Below are positions 1 to 5,571 of a stretch of DNA of 6,907 nt, piece by piece. Each line of letters starts with the position of its first letter. Position 1 is the first letter of the stretch. Made by a program: the position numbers and the translations under genes. The notes under the pieces were generated by a model. That model did not search any database. It was not told the origin of the DNA and saw nothing but the letters and a program-made list of their open reading frames with translations. Source of the stretch: DATGSF01 sp035302865. Lineage in GTDB: Bacteria; Bacteroidota; Bacteroidia; Chitinophagales; Chitinophagaceae. Location: assembly GCA_035302865.1 (NCBI GenBank), contig DATGSF010000116.1, positions 1 through 6,907 on the forward strand, read 5' to 3'.

Positions 1-1127
1 TTAAAAGAAGTTAATCGACCATTTGCTTTTTTAAATATAAATTTTTCTGTTTTTTCCTTACTGATTTCCACTTTGACTTTTTTCATTTCTTTAATTACAA
101 AATCCTCTATTTTATTTAAATCCATTTCTTCACCAATCAAAATAATGTCGTCGGAATATCGTCTGTAAAAACAATTATGTTTTTTCACTAATTCATTTAC
201 AATTACTTTATCAAATTCGAGAAGATAAAGATTAGCTAAAACTGCACTTATTGGTAACCCTTGAGGGATTCCTATCATTTCACCTTTTTTATTCTTGAAA
301 TTATTTTTATAAACAAATATTTCTTTATTTTTAATAGCTTCCCTAAAGTCTTTAGGATTTTTAAAAAAAGCATTTATACCTTTTTTATTTCTAATTTCGG
401 CTATTTTCTTTTCATTAAAGTTAGCTTTCCTTCCTTTTCTTGTTTTAAATTTTCGCAAATCATTTTTATAAACAAAAGAAAAATTCGTTACAGATTTAAA
501 AACATTAAAATGATCAGATGGCAAATTTGGTACACCTAAAATATACTCCCATAATTTTTTCAAATAAACATGATCCAAACTAGAAAAAAAACTTTTGATA
601 TCTAAGGCTATTACAGCAACTTTGTCTTTATATTTAGCTCTTTCTTTAATTTCTTTAAAAACCTCAGCAGCAAAATGTAAAGAACCTTTATTTTTTATCT
701 TTTCATCAGCTAAAGTACTATTTAAAACAGGTATTTTTCTATAAGCAGTTATAGATGCATTTAATTGTGGGAATGTTTTTAAATAATTCTCATAATATTT
801 GTTGAGAATAAATGCATAATAAGAATATATTACAGCATCTTTATGATTAGCATAATGCAAAGGTCTTATTTTAGTAGTTTTTACAAACTTTTTCTTATCC
901 TCATCATAATAAGAATGAACACGAATAGCTTTGCCCTTTTTATTTAATTTCGAAGGATGTTTCTTATATCTTCTTTCTTTTATATTTGTATGTAATAAAG
1001 GAAAAAAAGCATATTTAGCAATATAATTTTTATTTTGAACATGTTGAATTAATAATTTCTGTCTTCGCCAATCATTAGAGACTTGCGAAGAAAAATGATA
1101 ATATCCTTTAATTTTTAACCATTCCAT
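1..1127 (-). CDS. drt2: Defence reverse transcriptase, UG2/DRT2-like (3' end outside window)
   Basis: The minus-strand frame is open from ATG at 1127 to the left edge (375 codons, no stop), so the C-terminus is missing. RT motifs are clear: ALDIKSFF with first catalytic Asp at D176, IPQGLPIS with PQG at 288-290, and YSDD at 324-327 holding the other two catalytic Asp. The N-terminus (KGYYHF), KIRPLHYANHKDAVIYSYYA, HFAAEVFKEI and LPSDHFNVF match my memory of the UG2 group, known as the antiphage system DRT2. In that system the RT copies an upstream ncRNA by rolling-circle reverse transcription into concatemeric cDNA, which becomes a repetitive gene on phage infection. The start is chosen because ATG 1127 follows the closing stem of the candidate ncRNA by 7 nt. 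No further ATG extends it within the ncRNA's 3' part. Group II intron maturase or retron identity is less likely: no maturase domain is seen in the visible part, and the motif set differs. The RT call is near certain; the DRT2 subtype is an inference from motifs plus the upstream ncRNA. Confidence 0.85.
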   Translation of the reverse strand, partial: MEWLKIKGYYHFSSQVSNDWRRQKLLIQHVQNKNYIAKYAFFPLLHTNIKERRYKKHPSKLNKKGKAIRVHSYYDEDKKKFVKTTKIRPLHYANHKDAVIYSYYAFILNKYYENYLKTFPQLNASITAYRKIPVLNSTLADEKIKNKGSLHFAAEVFKEIKERAKYKDKVAVIALDIKSFFSSLDHVYLKKLWEYILGVPNLPSDHFNVFKSVTNFSFVYKNDLRKFKTRKGRKANFNEKKIAEIRNKKGINAFFKNPKDFREAIKNKEIFVYKNNFKNKKGEMIGIPQGLPISAVLANLYLLEFDKVIVNELVKKHNCFYRRYSDDIILIGEEMDLNKIEDFVIKEMKKVKVEISKEKTEKFIFKKANGRLTSF

Positions 1128-1134
1128 AATAAAA

Positions 1135-1451
1135 ATGCTCTGTATGCAGTTTGGATTTAATCGAAATACATACCTCTCTCGAGCGAACCGGCACTCAAAT
1201 TCTTGAGTCACTGTAAAATTTCAATAACAACATGAAAATAAAGACAATTAAGGAAGTTATAGTTCATCCCCTATTTGTAATAATAATACATGCTTATCTA
1301 GAAAATGTAGAAATGTTTATATATCTTTGGGTAAGATATTTATTTATAAACGATTTAAACAATTCCTCTCCCCTTTCGGGTATGTAACTACATATTTTTG
1401 TAGTTACCAATGGTTCTAAACCAAACGTATTTCATTTCCCATACAGAGCAT
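1135..1451 (-). ncRNA. Candidate DRT2 template ncRNA upstream of the RT
   Basis: Read on the minus strand, the region begins with ATGCTCTGTATG (1451-1440) and ends with its exact complement CATACAGAGCAT (1146-1135), a perfect 12-bp stem closing 317 nt. A second nested stem pairs GAAATAC (1433-1427) with GTATTTC (1169-1163). Local hairpins follow: TGGTT/AACCA (1423-1411), GTAACTAC/GTAGTTAC (1407-1384, 8 bp), CCC-GAAA-GGG with a GNRA loop (1380-1371), ATATCTT/AAGATAT (1339-1321) and ACTCAA/TTGAGT (1208-1193). A structured RNA directly upstream of the RT, on the same strand, is what DRT2 systems carry; about 280 nt is known for the Klebsiella example. The promoter-like boxes just outside the stem put the RNA start at its 5' arm. 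The 3' end is uncertain, and the RNA may be continuous with the RT mRNA. Confidence 0.75.
1217..1387 (+). other. neo: Candidate neo-type open frame on the cDNA-sense strand of the ncRNA
   Basis: On the plus strand, which is the sense of the first cDNA strand, one frame is open for 56 codons from 1217 to 1384, with ATG at 1232 and TAA at 1385-1387. The product would start MKIKTIKEVIVHPLFV and is rich in I, L, V, F and Y. It covers the weakly structured middle of the ncRNA, where a template would lie. Identical TGTAA sequences (1212-1216 and 1383-1387) bracket it exactly 171 nt apart, but both hold the in-frame TAA, so a jump between them would not be endless. A jump between AACAA at 1226-1230 and 1358-1362 (132 nt, 44 codons) would give a stop-free repeating frame. 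The strand and ends of the real template are not known, so gene identity is speculative. As an ordinary chromosomal gene this 51-aa ORF is unlikely. Confidence 0.35.
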
Positions 1452-1453
1452 AT

Positions 1454-1487
1454 CAAATTTAAGAAAATATTTTGTATATTTAAACAA
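1454..1487 (-). promoter_or_regulatory. Flavobacterial-type promoter for the ncRNA-RT unit
   Basis: The minus strand has TTG (1487-1485), a 23-nt spacer and TAAATTTG (1461-1454). This fits the Flavobacterium pattern TTG-N17-23-TAnnTTTG at its upper spacing limit. The 5' arm of the ncRNA closing stem begins at 1451, so transcription would start at or within a few bases of the stem. The promoter lies 11 bp from the start codon of the divergent gene at 1499. Confidence 0.6.
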
Positions 1488-1498
1488 AATAATAATTC

Positions 1499-2896
1499 AT
1501 GTTAGATAATAATACAAACATCAAGCCAAAATGGAGAATTGGAAATGTAGTTAGTTTAAAAAACAACCCACTTAAATGTATAGAATCGTATAAAAACTTA
1601 CGCTTAATGGGTGATGAAGATTATATTACCCCATTAATGGTAATTACGGAAATCTTATACTCTCCTAATCAAGAAATGAATCAATTTACTGGAGAAGTTG
1701 ATAATTCTAAAGGAAAATTTCAATATAAATGTACTTGGTTTTCTAAAAAACAATTTCGATTTGAAGAAAAATGGTTTTTTGAAAAGGAATTAGAAATATA
1801 TGAAGAAAATAATCAAGAATATGAGGATAAAAAATTCAAATATGGAGATGAAATCATTTTTAAAACTAGTAAAAAAGAAATATTAAAGAGTAAAATTAGT
1901 TACTCTTCAAAAAATAGTTATTCTTCATATATTAAATCCTCTTTTTTGCATTTTTCAAGTCCTAGTTTTATATTAGTTGGTTTCAAAAACACAGTAAAAG
2001 AAAAAGAAGAAATTGACAGGAAGCATTTGATTAGAATTAGATGGTATCCTAAAAAACTTGTAAAAATCAAAACCTTTAATAAACATGCGGACAAGTTTTC
2101 AGAATTCTTAATTCCAATTGAAGCTATATCTAAAACAGATAATATTGAAAAGGCAGCTTTGAAACAATTTATAGATATAGTTAATTATAATAAAAGTACA
2201 GATGAAGATTTTATCCATATCGTATACAATAGAAAAAAAACAATCTACAATCACAAAAAAAATAATTTTGAGGAATCTTATATGAGTAGAATTATGACTC
2301 CTTATGAATTATCTACACAATCGGGTATTGTTTCTATAATAGGAAAAGACCTATTTACTAACAAACAAACCATTTCGAATTTAACCTCATTAAAAAACCT
2401 CAATGATGACAAGAAAAATAAAATATATCTTAAAAAAGTCAAAGAAATATACCCAAATATACAATTAATAGAAGAAAACAACGCTTATATTACACTAGGA
2501 GAAATTTCAAATATATTTAAAGAATTAGAGTATATTTTAAATCATAATAAAAGAAACATTTTATTATATATAGAGTATGTGAACGATTTCAATAAACACA
2601 CAAAAAGATATATCATTCCAGAAAGAGTTGTTAATTTAAATAATAAAGATAAAGATAAAGATAAAGATAAAAGCCAAGATTATTATTTAAAGGCATTCTG
2701 TTTATTAAGAGAAGATTATAGGCACTTCAAAGCTTCAAAGATAAAAAAAATAGATACAATTCATTGCATGCCTAATAATAATATTTCTAAAGTAGATAAG
2801 GAAAAATTAATATTAATATTCCTAAAAGTCAATAATCTGGATTTTTACCAAATTGCTAAGGCAATAGAGGCTGAAAAGTTAATAGAAAATGAATAA
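1499..2896 (+). CDS. Protein with two DUF2158-like modules and a C-terminal WYL-like domain
   Basis: This is a 465-aa soluble protein with no signal peptide or membrane segment. Module 1 (about 12-99) has GNVVSLK at 15-21 and YKCTWFS at 76-82, like the short barrel-type DUF2158/YodC fold. Module 2 (about 113-210) repeats the plan: YGDEIIFK, SPSFILVGF, IRIRWYP, then FLIPIEAI. The C-terminus reads as a WYL-type domain: YIEYVNDF (357-364), IIPERVV (372-378), YYLKAFC (395-401) and R408-HFKASKI. WYL domains sense nucleic acid or nucleotide ligands and regulate many defence loci, for example BrxR and CapW. Unlike those, no helix-turn-helix is visible. ATG 1499 is the first start in the frame; no Shine-Dalgarno is seen. 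It diverges from the ncRNA-RT unit, so its promoter must lie inside the ncRNA gene; a lone -7-like TATTTTTG occurs at 1393-1400 without a matching -33 box. The domain calls rest on motif memory, and the cellular role is unknown. Confidence 0.85.
   Translation: MLDNNTNIKPKWRIGNVVSLKNNPLKCIESYKNLRLMGDEDYITPLMVITEILYSPNQEMNQFTGEVDNSKGKFQYKCTWFSKKQFRFEEKWFFEKELEIYEENNQEYEDKKFKYGDEIIFKTSKKEILKSKISYSSKNSYSSYIKSSFLHFSSPSFILVGFKNTVKEKEEIDRKHLIRIRWYPKKLVKIKTFNKHADKFSEFLIPIEAISKTDNIEKAALKQFIDIVNYNKSTDEDFIHIVYNRKKTIYNHKKNNFEESYMSRIMTPYELSTQSGIVSIIGKDLFTNKQTISNLTSLKNLNDDKKNKIYLKKVKEIYPNIQLIEENNAYITLGEISNIFKELEYILNHNKRNILLYIEYVNDFNKHTKRYIIPERVVNLNNKDKDKDKDKSQDYYLKAFCLLREDYRHFKASKIKKIDTIHCMPNNNISKVDKEKLILIFLKVNNLDFYQIAKAIEAEKLIENE
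2645..2668 (+). repeat. In-frame hexanucleotide repeat (AAAGAT)x4
   Basis: There are four perfect AAAGAT copies and a partial fifth, coding for alternating Lys-Asp from residue 383 of the WYL-like protein. It sits in the loop between IIPERVV and YYLKAFC. The unit is six bases, so slippage would lengthen or shorten the loop by Lys-Asp pairs without breaking the frame. Confidence 0.9.
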
Positions 2897-2966
2897 AAGC
2901 AAGGAATTAATACTTTTACTATATAAAAAATTGTATTTTAGCTATAATATTCCTATATGAATTCAA

Positions 2967-3551
2967 ATGAGTGGAGAAGAAGTAATAGAATTAATTGGTT
3001 TTGACAGAACTATACATATCAATTCTAAAAGCAAATTAGAGTCTGAATATATAGTGCCTGATAAAATTCGTAATTTTAGCATTGATTCTGTTTACTTTAA
3101 TATAGATGAAAGCGGAAACAAGTTTCCTGCTGTATTTCTAAAAAAGGTGCAATCTTTTGATGAAAAAACATTACATGAAATAGCTGATATTCATAAAAAA
3201 ATTTGGAACTATAAAAAAGTATTATTTTTATACGTTTATTCTGATACAGAAATTCGCATTTACAACTGTTTTGAAAAGCCATTTATTAAAACTAAAGAAG
3301 ATTTTGATTTTGAAAAAGCAATACATCAATTTCTTTCAAAAGCTAAGATGTTAAAAAATGAGTCTACAGAAAAAGCTTATTCCATGGAAACAATAAGAGA
3401 AAAGCACAAAAACGCTTATATGCCCAGGACGAATGAAGATGATGAGAGACTTGAATTATTATATTGTGAAAAACCCCTCTGGTGGAACTTAGTTCTATTT
3501 TTGGTAGAAATGCTGGAGCGATTCAATCAAGGATCAATAAATTACAATTAA
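2967..3551 (+). CDS. Orphan N-terminal-like domain of Type IIG restriction-modification enzymes
   Basis: This is a 194-aa protein. Residues 38-106 (SIDSVYF, FPAVFLKKV, FDEKTLHEIADIHKKIWN, KKVLFLYV, TEIRIYNCFEKPF) resemble the segment that precedes the methylase in large Eco57I-like Type IIG enzymes, which is their nuclease-side region. No methylase motif (NPPY) or target-recognition domain follows; the frame ends at 3551 and 375 bp of non-coding DNA comes next. It is therefore either the remnant of a lost gene or a free-standing small protein using that domain. The tail (about 118-194) is not recognised and contains ELLYCEKPLWWN and a hydrophobic stretch, LVLFLVEML. A classical PD-(D/E)xK triad is not convincing: FLKKV stands where enzymes usually have an acidic residue before Lys. 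ATG 2967 is chosen because an in-frame TGA lies at 2958. The gap to the preceding gene is 70 bp, so co-transcription is possible. Confidence 0.7.
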   Translation: MSGEEVIELIGFDRTIHINSKSKLESEYIVPDKIRNFSIDSVYFNIDESGNKFPAVFLKKVQSFDEKTLHEIADIHKKIWNYKKVLFLYVYSDTEIRIYNCFEKPFIKTKEDFDFEKAIHQFLSKAKMLKNESTEKAYSMETIREKHKNAYMPRTNEDDERLELLYCEKPLWWNLVLFLVEMLERFNQGSINYN

Positions 3552-3671
3552 AAGAGAAATATGATTTTTAGTCGGTTTATCCTAAGCAAGTTTACGATTC
3601 GATTTAACAGATGGTATTATTTTAAGTATTGGGCATGTGTTTATTGGGATTTAGATGGTATTTAAGGAGTA

Positions 3672-3696
3672 GGAAATGAGTTTCCTTCATTTTTTC
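3672..3696 (+). terminator. Weak terminator-like hairpin
   Basis: GGAAA (3672-3676) and TTTCC (3681-3685) form a 5-bp stem with a TGAG loop, followed within a few bases by a T-rich tract. It lies about 120 bp after the gene ending at 3551. The stem is short and the call is tentative. Confidence 0.25.
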
Positions 3697-3755
3697 TGTT
3701 ATAATTGTTATAAAAATGGGTGGAATTTGTTAAGCTTGAGGGGTGGAAGGAATTG

Positions 3756-3826
3756 ATAGCGGAGAGGAGTTAGGAGGTGGGTTGTGTGTAGGCTATTTAG
3801 TGGAGGGGTGAGCGAGTTATGGGACA
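3756..3826 (+). repeat. Cassette-boundary-like repeat, copy 1
   Basis: This 71-bp element aligns with 5619-5689. The two share the start ATAGCGG, the central GCTATTTAGT and the end GTTATGSGACA (here GTTATGGGACA) at nearly the same spacing, with diverged bases between. The first gene of the following block starts 100 bp downstream. The last ten bases, GTTATGGGAC, are matched as an inverted copy (9 of 10) by GTCCTATAAC at 4224-4233, just after that gene. This resembles the core and inverse-core arrangement of integron-type cassettes, but no complete attC hairpin could be drawn. Confidence 0.6.
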
Positions 3827-3926
3827 TTAATTTTCATCCAAATCAAGGGGTATTTTTAACTATAGAAATCGAGAAAAATCTTCAAACTTTTTTTTAAAAA
3901 TTTTAAATAATCAAATCTTTCAAACA

Positions 3927-4220
3927 ATGATGACAAAATCAAAAAACATTTCATTAAAAACAATTTTAATTTCTATTGGAGTTGGCATTTGGGTAATAGT
4001 TTTACAATATGCAGGAATTATACCAACAAAACAGAATGTATATGTAAAAGGTGGTCCTATTGACGCAAACATCAACAAAGCTGTTAATGTTCGTGGTTCA
4101 GTCGACATAGCCAATACAGTTCGTGTTCGAGGGTCGGTTGATGTTGATAATACTGTTTCAGTATCAATAGACGAAGTGCTAGGTAGAGACGGAAGAAAAT
4201 ACTATTACAATAACCACTAA
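3927..4220 (+). CDS. Small membrane-anchored protein with VRGSVD repeats
   Basis: This is a 97-aa protein of unknown function. Residues 10-32 form one hydrophobic helix after a Lys-containing N-terminus, so it is probably an inner-membrane anchor with the C-terminal part outside the cytoplasm. The rest is a short valine-rich beta repeat: VYVKGGPIDANINKA (38-52), NVRGSVDIANTV (54-65), RVRGSVDVDNTV (66-77), then SVSIDEVLGRDGRKYYY. The second and third units match at most positions and alternate Val with polar residues, as in short beta-solenoid or beta-sheet repeats. The first ATG is used; ATG at 3930 would remove one Met. No Shine-Dalgarno or promoter box is recognised. It is the first gene after the repeat at 3756-3826 and is followed 3 bp later by GTCCTATAAC. 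It could be a cassette-borne accessory protein; no defence motif is seen. Confidence 0.75.
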   Translation: MMTKSKNISLKTILISIGVGIWVIVLQYAGIIPTKQNVYVKGGPIDANINKAVNVRGSVDIANTVRVRGSVDVDNTVSVSIDEVLGRDGRKYYYNNH

Positions 4221-4242
4221 AAACGTCCTATAACAAAAAAAT

Positions 4243-4309
4243 CTCCTTCGGTGCTTCTTCGTGATGGCAAGAGTGGCAGAAACATCTTCGATTGAACGTT
4301 TAAGTAAAA
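4243..4309 (+). repeat. Post-gene intergenic element, copy A
   Basis: This starts CTCCTTCG, ends CTTCGATTGAA-n-GTT..GT.AAA, and aligns with 5427-5490 with a similar gap between the conserved blocks (43 against 40 bp). Both copies lie soon after a gene in this block and shortly after an ATAAC sequence (here 4229-4233). Copy A also has TGGCAAGAGTGGC. Nature unknown; probably a mobile or cassette-linked non-coding repeat. Confidence 0.5.
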
Positions 4310-4428
4310 TAAAAGATTCTTTTTCAGTTAAAAGTTTATAGTAAAAATGTTTCCGTCACCAACTTTTCAAACTGTTGGCAGCAATTAAAAAAACTCTTAT
4401 AGATACGAGACCCCAAACAACAATCAAA

Positions 4429-4641
4429 ATGAGTAGAGAAAAAATTTTCAATATTTTCCCCATTGTTATTGATGAAATCATTTCATCGATTGGATATAAA
4501 ACACATCTTGTGAAAGGAGATGATGACTATAAAATCGACTTCTTAAAGGAAAATATAAATAATGACTTAAAAGATTTAAAATATATTAGCATACCAATGG
4601 ATTTTAATATTTCTAAAGGAAAAATTAAAAAAATGGAATAA
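4429..4641 (+). CDS. Hypothetical 70-aa protein
   Basis: The product begins MSREKIFNIFPIVIDEIISS and is mostly hydrophilic, with a Lys-rich C-terminus (ISKGKIKKME). No domain is recognised. The frame is open upstream to a TTG at 4375, but those 18 codons resemble the leader sequence found before other genes here, and ATG 4429 gives a normal start, so the shorter form is chosen. It lies 65 bp before the HEPN-like gene on the same strand and may be co-transcribed with it. A small partner of a HEPN protein would suit an antitoxin role, but nothing in the sequence shows this; the genuine-gene call itself is moderate. Confidence 0.5.
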   Translation: MSREKIFNIFPIVIDEIISSIGYKTHLVKGDDDYKIDFLKENINNDLKDLKYISIPMDFNISKGKIKKME

Positions 4642-4706
4642 GTCTACTCAATTATAATAATTTGCTTCTCAATAATCAACTAACTATTCTGTTCGAAAAC
4701 ATATTT

Positions 4707-5384
4707 ATGATTGAAAATGCATTTAAAGAATTATTATTCGTAGCTACATTACTTGATAATAAAAGTATTCGGATAGATGAAACAATAGAAACCCTGCCCA
4801 TTAAAGATATGTTATTTAAAAAACCTATTATAGAAGAGATTCCTGAATATTATCTTACAGCATATCATACTGAAGAAGGATTTGATTTTAGCAACCTTTT
4901 AAATGATGATTTTTTAAAAGCCTCAAAATTGTTATATCAAAATGGATTATATGTCTCAGCACTAAAACTTCTACTCTCGGCAATTGATAGTTTTGCTTTT
5001 TTAGAGTATGGAGATTCACAAAATATTTTTAAAAAATGGATTGACATTTATTGTACAATTGACCCAATCGGAATAAACAGTGATGAACTGTGGGAATATC
5101 GTAATTCATTACCGCATATGACAAATAATAAATCTCGCAAAGTGCTAAATAATTTAGTAGCACCTATTTCTTTCTATGTGACTAGCAGAAACGACTTTAT
5201 ACCAACTTCGGGTGGCAATCTTAAATACTTCAATTTAATTAAATTAATCCAGGTAATTACAAACGGAATTGTGGTTTGGATTGATTCATTTGATAAGAAT
5301 CCAGAAAAAATAGAGTTATTTTTTAAGAGGTATGATTTAATAATATCAGATGTTAGATATTCCAAGACATACTTTGGAGATTAA
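4707..5384 (+). CDS. HEPN-like protein with RNSLPH motif
   Basis: This is a 225-aa, mainly helical protein. The centre reads like a HEPN-type helical bundle: DDFLKASKLLYQNGLY, then ALKLLLSAIDSFAFLEYG, FKKWIDIYC, and DELWEYRNSLPHM, with R132-NSLP-H137. R-x4-H is the HEPN RNase motif in which Arg and His act in metal-free RNA cleavage; the N after R is also typical. HEPN proteins are common in toxin-antitoxin, abortive infection and other RNA-targeting systems, but close relatives without proven RNase activity also exist. The start is ATG 4707 rather than TTG 4662, because it gives a compact hydrophilic start and the extra 15 residues have no clear role. No membrane segment is evident, so it is cytoplasmic. 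An intergenic element (5427-5490) and an AT-rich hairpin follow it. Being a gene is likely; RNase function is an inference from one motif. Confidence 0.75.
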   Translation: MIENAFKELLFVATLLDNKSIRIDETIETLPIKDMLFKKPIIEEIPEYYLTAYHTEEGFDFSNLLNDDFLKASKLLYQNGLYVSALKLLLSAIDSFAFLEYGDSQNIFKKWIDIYCTIDPIGINSDELWEYRNSLPHMTNNKSRKVLNNLVAPISFYVTSRNDFIPTSGGNLKYFNLIKLIQVITNGIVVWIDSFDKNPEKIELFFKRYDLIISDVRYSKTYFGD

Positions 5385-5426
5385 AATAACTACTACCAAC
5401 AAACGGTTTTCCATAAACTGCAATAA

Positions 5427-5490
5427 CTCCTTCGACTTCAAGATCATTGTTACATTTTATTTACTGCTTCGATTGAAAGTTACGTCAAAA
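5427..5490 (+). repeat. Post-gene intergenic element, copy B
   Basis: This is the partner of 4243-4309: CTCCTTCG-n-CTTC at the start, CTTCGATTGAA (5467-5477), then GTT and GTCAAAA. It begins 43 bp after the stop of the HEPN-like gene. The middle of the element differs between the copies. Confidence 0.5.
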
Positions 5491-5534
5491 TTACCACCTT
5501 TGCCAAATTTTTAACCGTACTCAATAAATAATTA

Positions 5535-5560
5535 TTTTTTTATTAAGTTTAATAAAAAAA
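5535..5560. terminator. AT-only hairpin, possible terminator
   Basis: TTTTTTTATTA (5535-5545) pairs perfectly with TAATAAAAAAA (5550-5560) around a 4-nt loop, an 11-bp stem without any G or C. It lies between the HEPN-like gene and the promoter at 5572, where a terminator would be expected. No T-tract follows on the plus strand, so termination strength is doubtful. Confidence 0.3.
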
Positions 5561-5571
5561 ATACACAAAAC

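Larger units (their letters stand above)
3552..3926. other. Intergenic region with G-rich skewed island
   Basis: These 375 bp hold no convincing gene on either strand. Contents: a weak hairpin plus T-run near 3672-3696, an AT palindrome (TTATAA-TTG-TTATAA) at about 3699-3713, and a strongly G-biased stretch (3739-3816: 39 G against 3 C in 78 bases) that includes most of the repeat element at 3756-3826. From 3827 on the sequence is AT-rich leader for the next gene. Confidence 0.6.

Noticed and set aside
261..539. Plus-strand 92-aa ORF
   Set aside because: Opposite strand of the RT gene; Phe/Ile-rich composition is the mirror of AAA/AAT codons, and the RT motifs explain the region.
1..1127. 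Group II intron maturase or retron RT
   Set aside because: No intron domain V/VI-like structure or maturase region is visible, and the motif set plus the upstream long-stem RNA fit DRT2 better than a retron msr-msd.
1384..1407. Intrinsic terminator on the plus strand (8-bp hairpin)
   Set aside because: No T-tract follows the stem and it sits inside the proposed ncRNA, so it is better explained as part of that RNA.
3097..3282. Minus-strand 61-aa ORF
   Set aside because: Lies inside the Type IIG-like gene on the other strand and has no recognisable features.
3705..3729. Promoter-like TTG ... GGAATTTG before repeat copy 1
   Set aside because: Spacer of 14 nt is too short and the TA of the -7 box is missing.
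3756..3826. Complete integron attC site
   Set aside because: The 3' core-like end is present but no inverse core (TGTCSCATAAC) occurs at normal attC distance upstream, and no integrase is in the window; kept only as a boundary-like repeat.
3920..4114. Minus-strand 64-aa ORF
   Set aside because: Antisense to the VRGSVD repeat gene; hydrophobic look comes from the reverse of the membrane segment and valine repeats.
5174..5365. Minus-strand 63-aa ORF
   Set aside because: Antisense to the HEPN-like gene, no motif or start signal.
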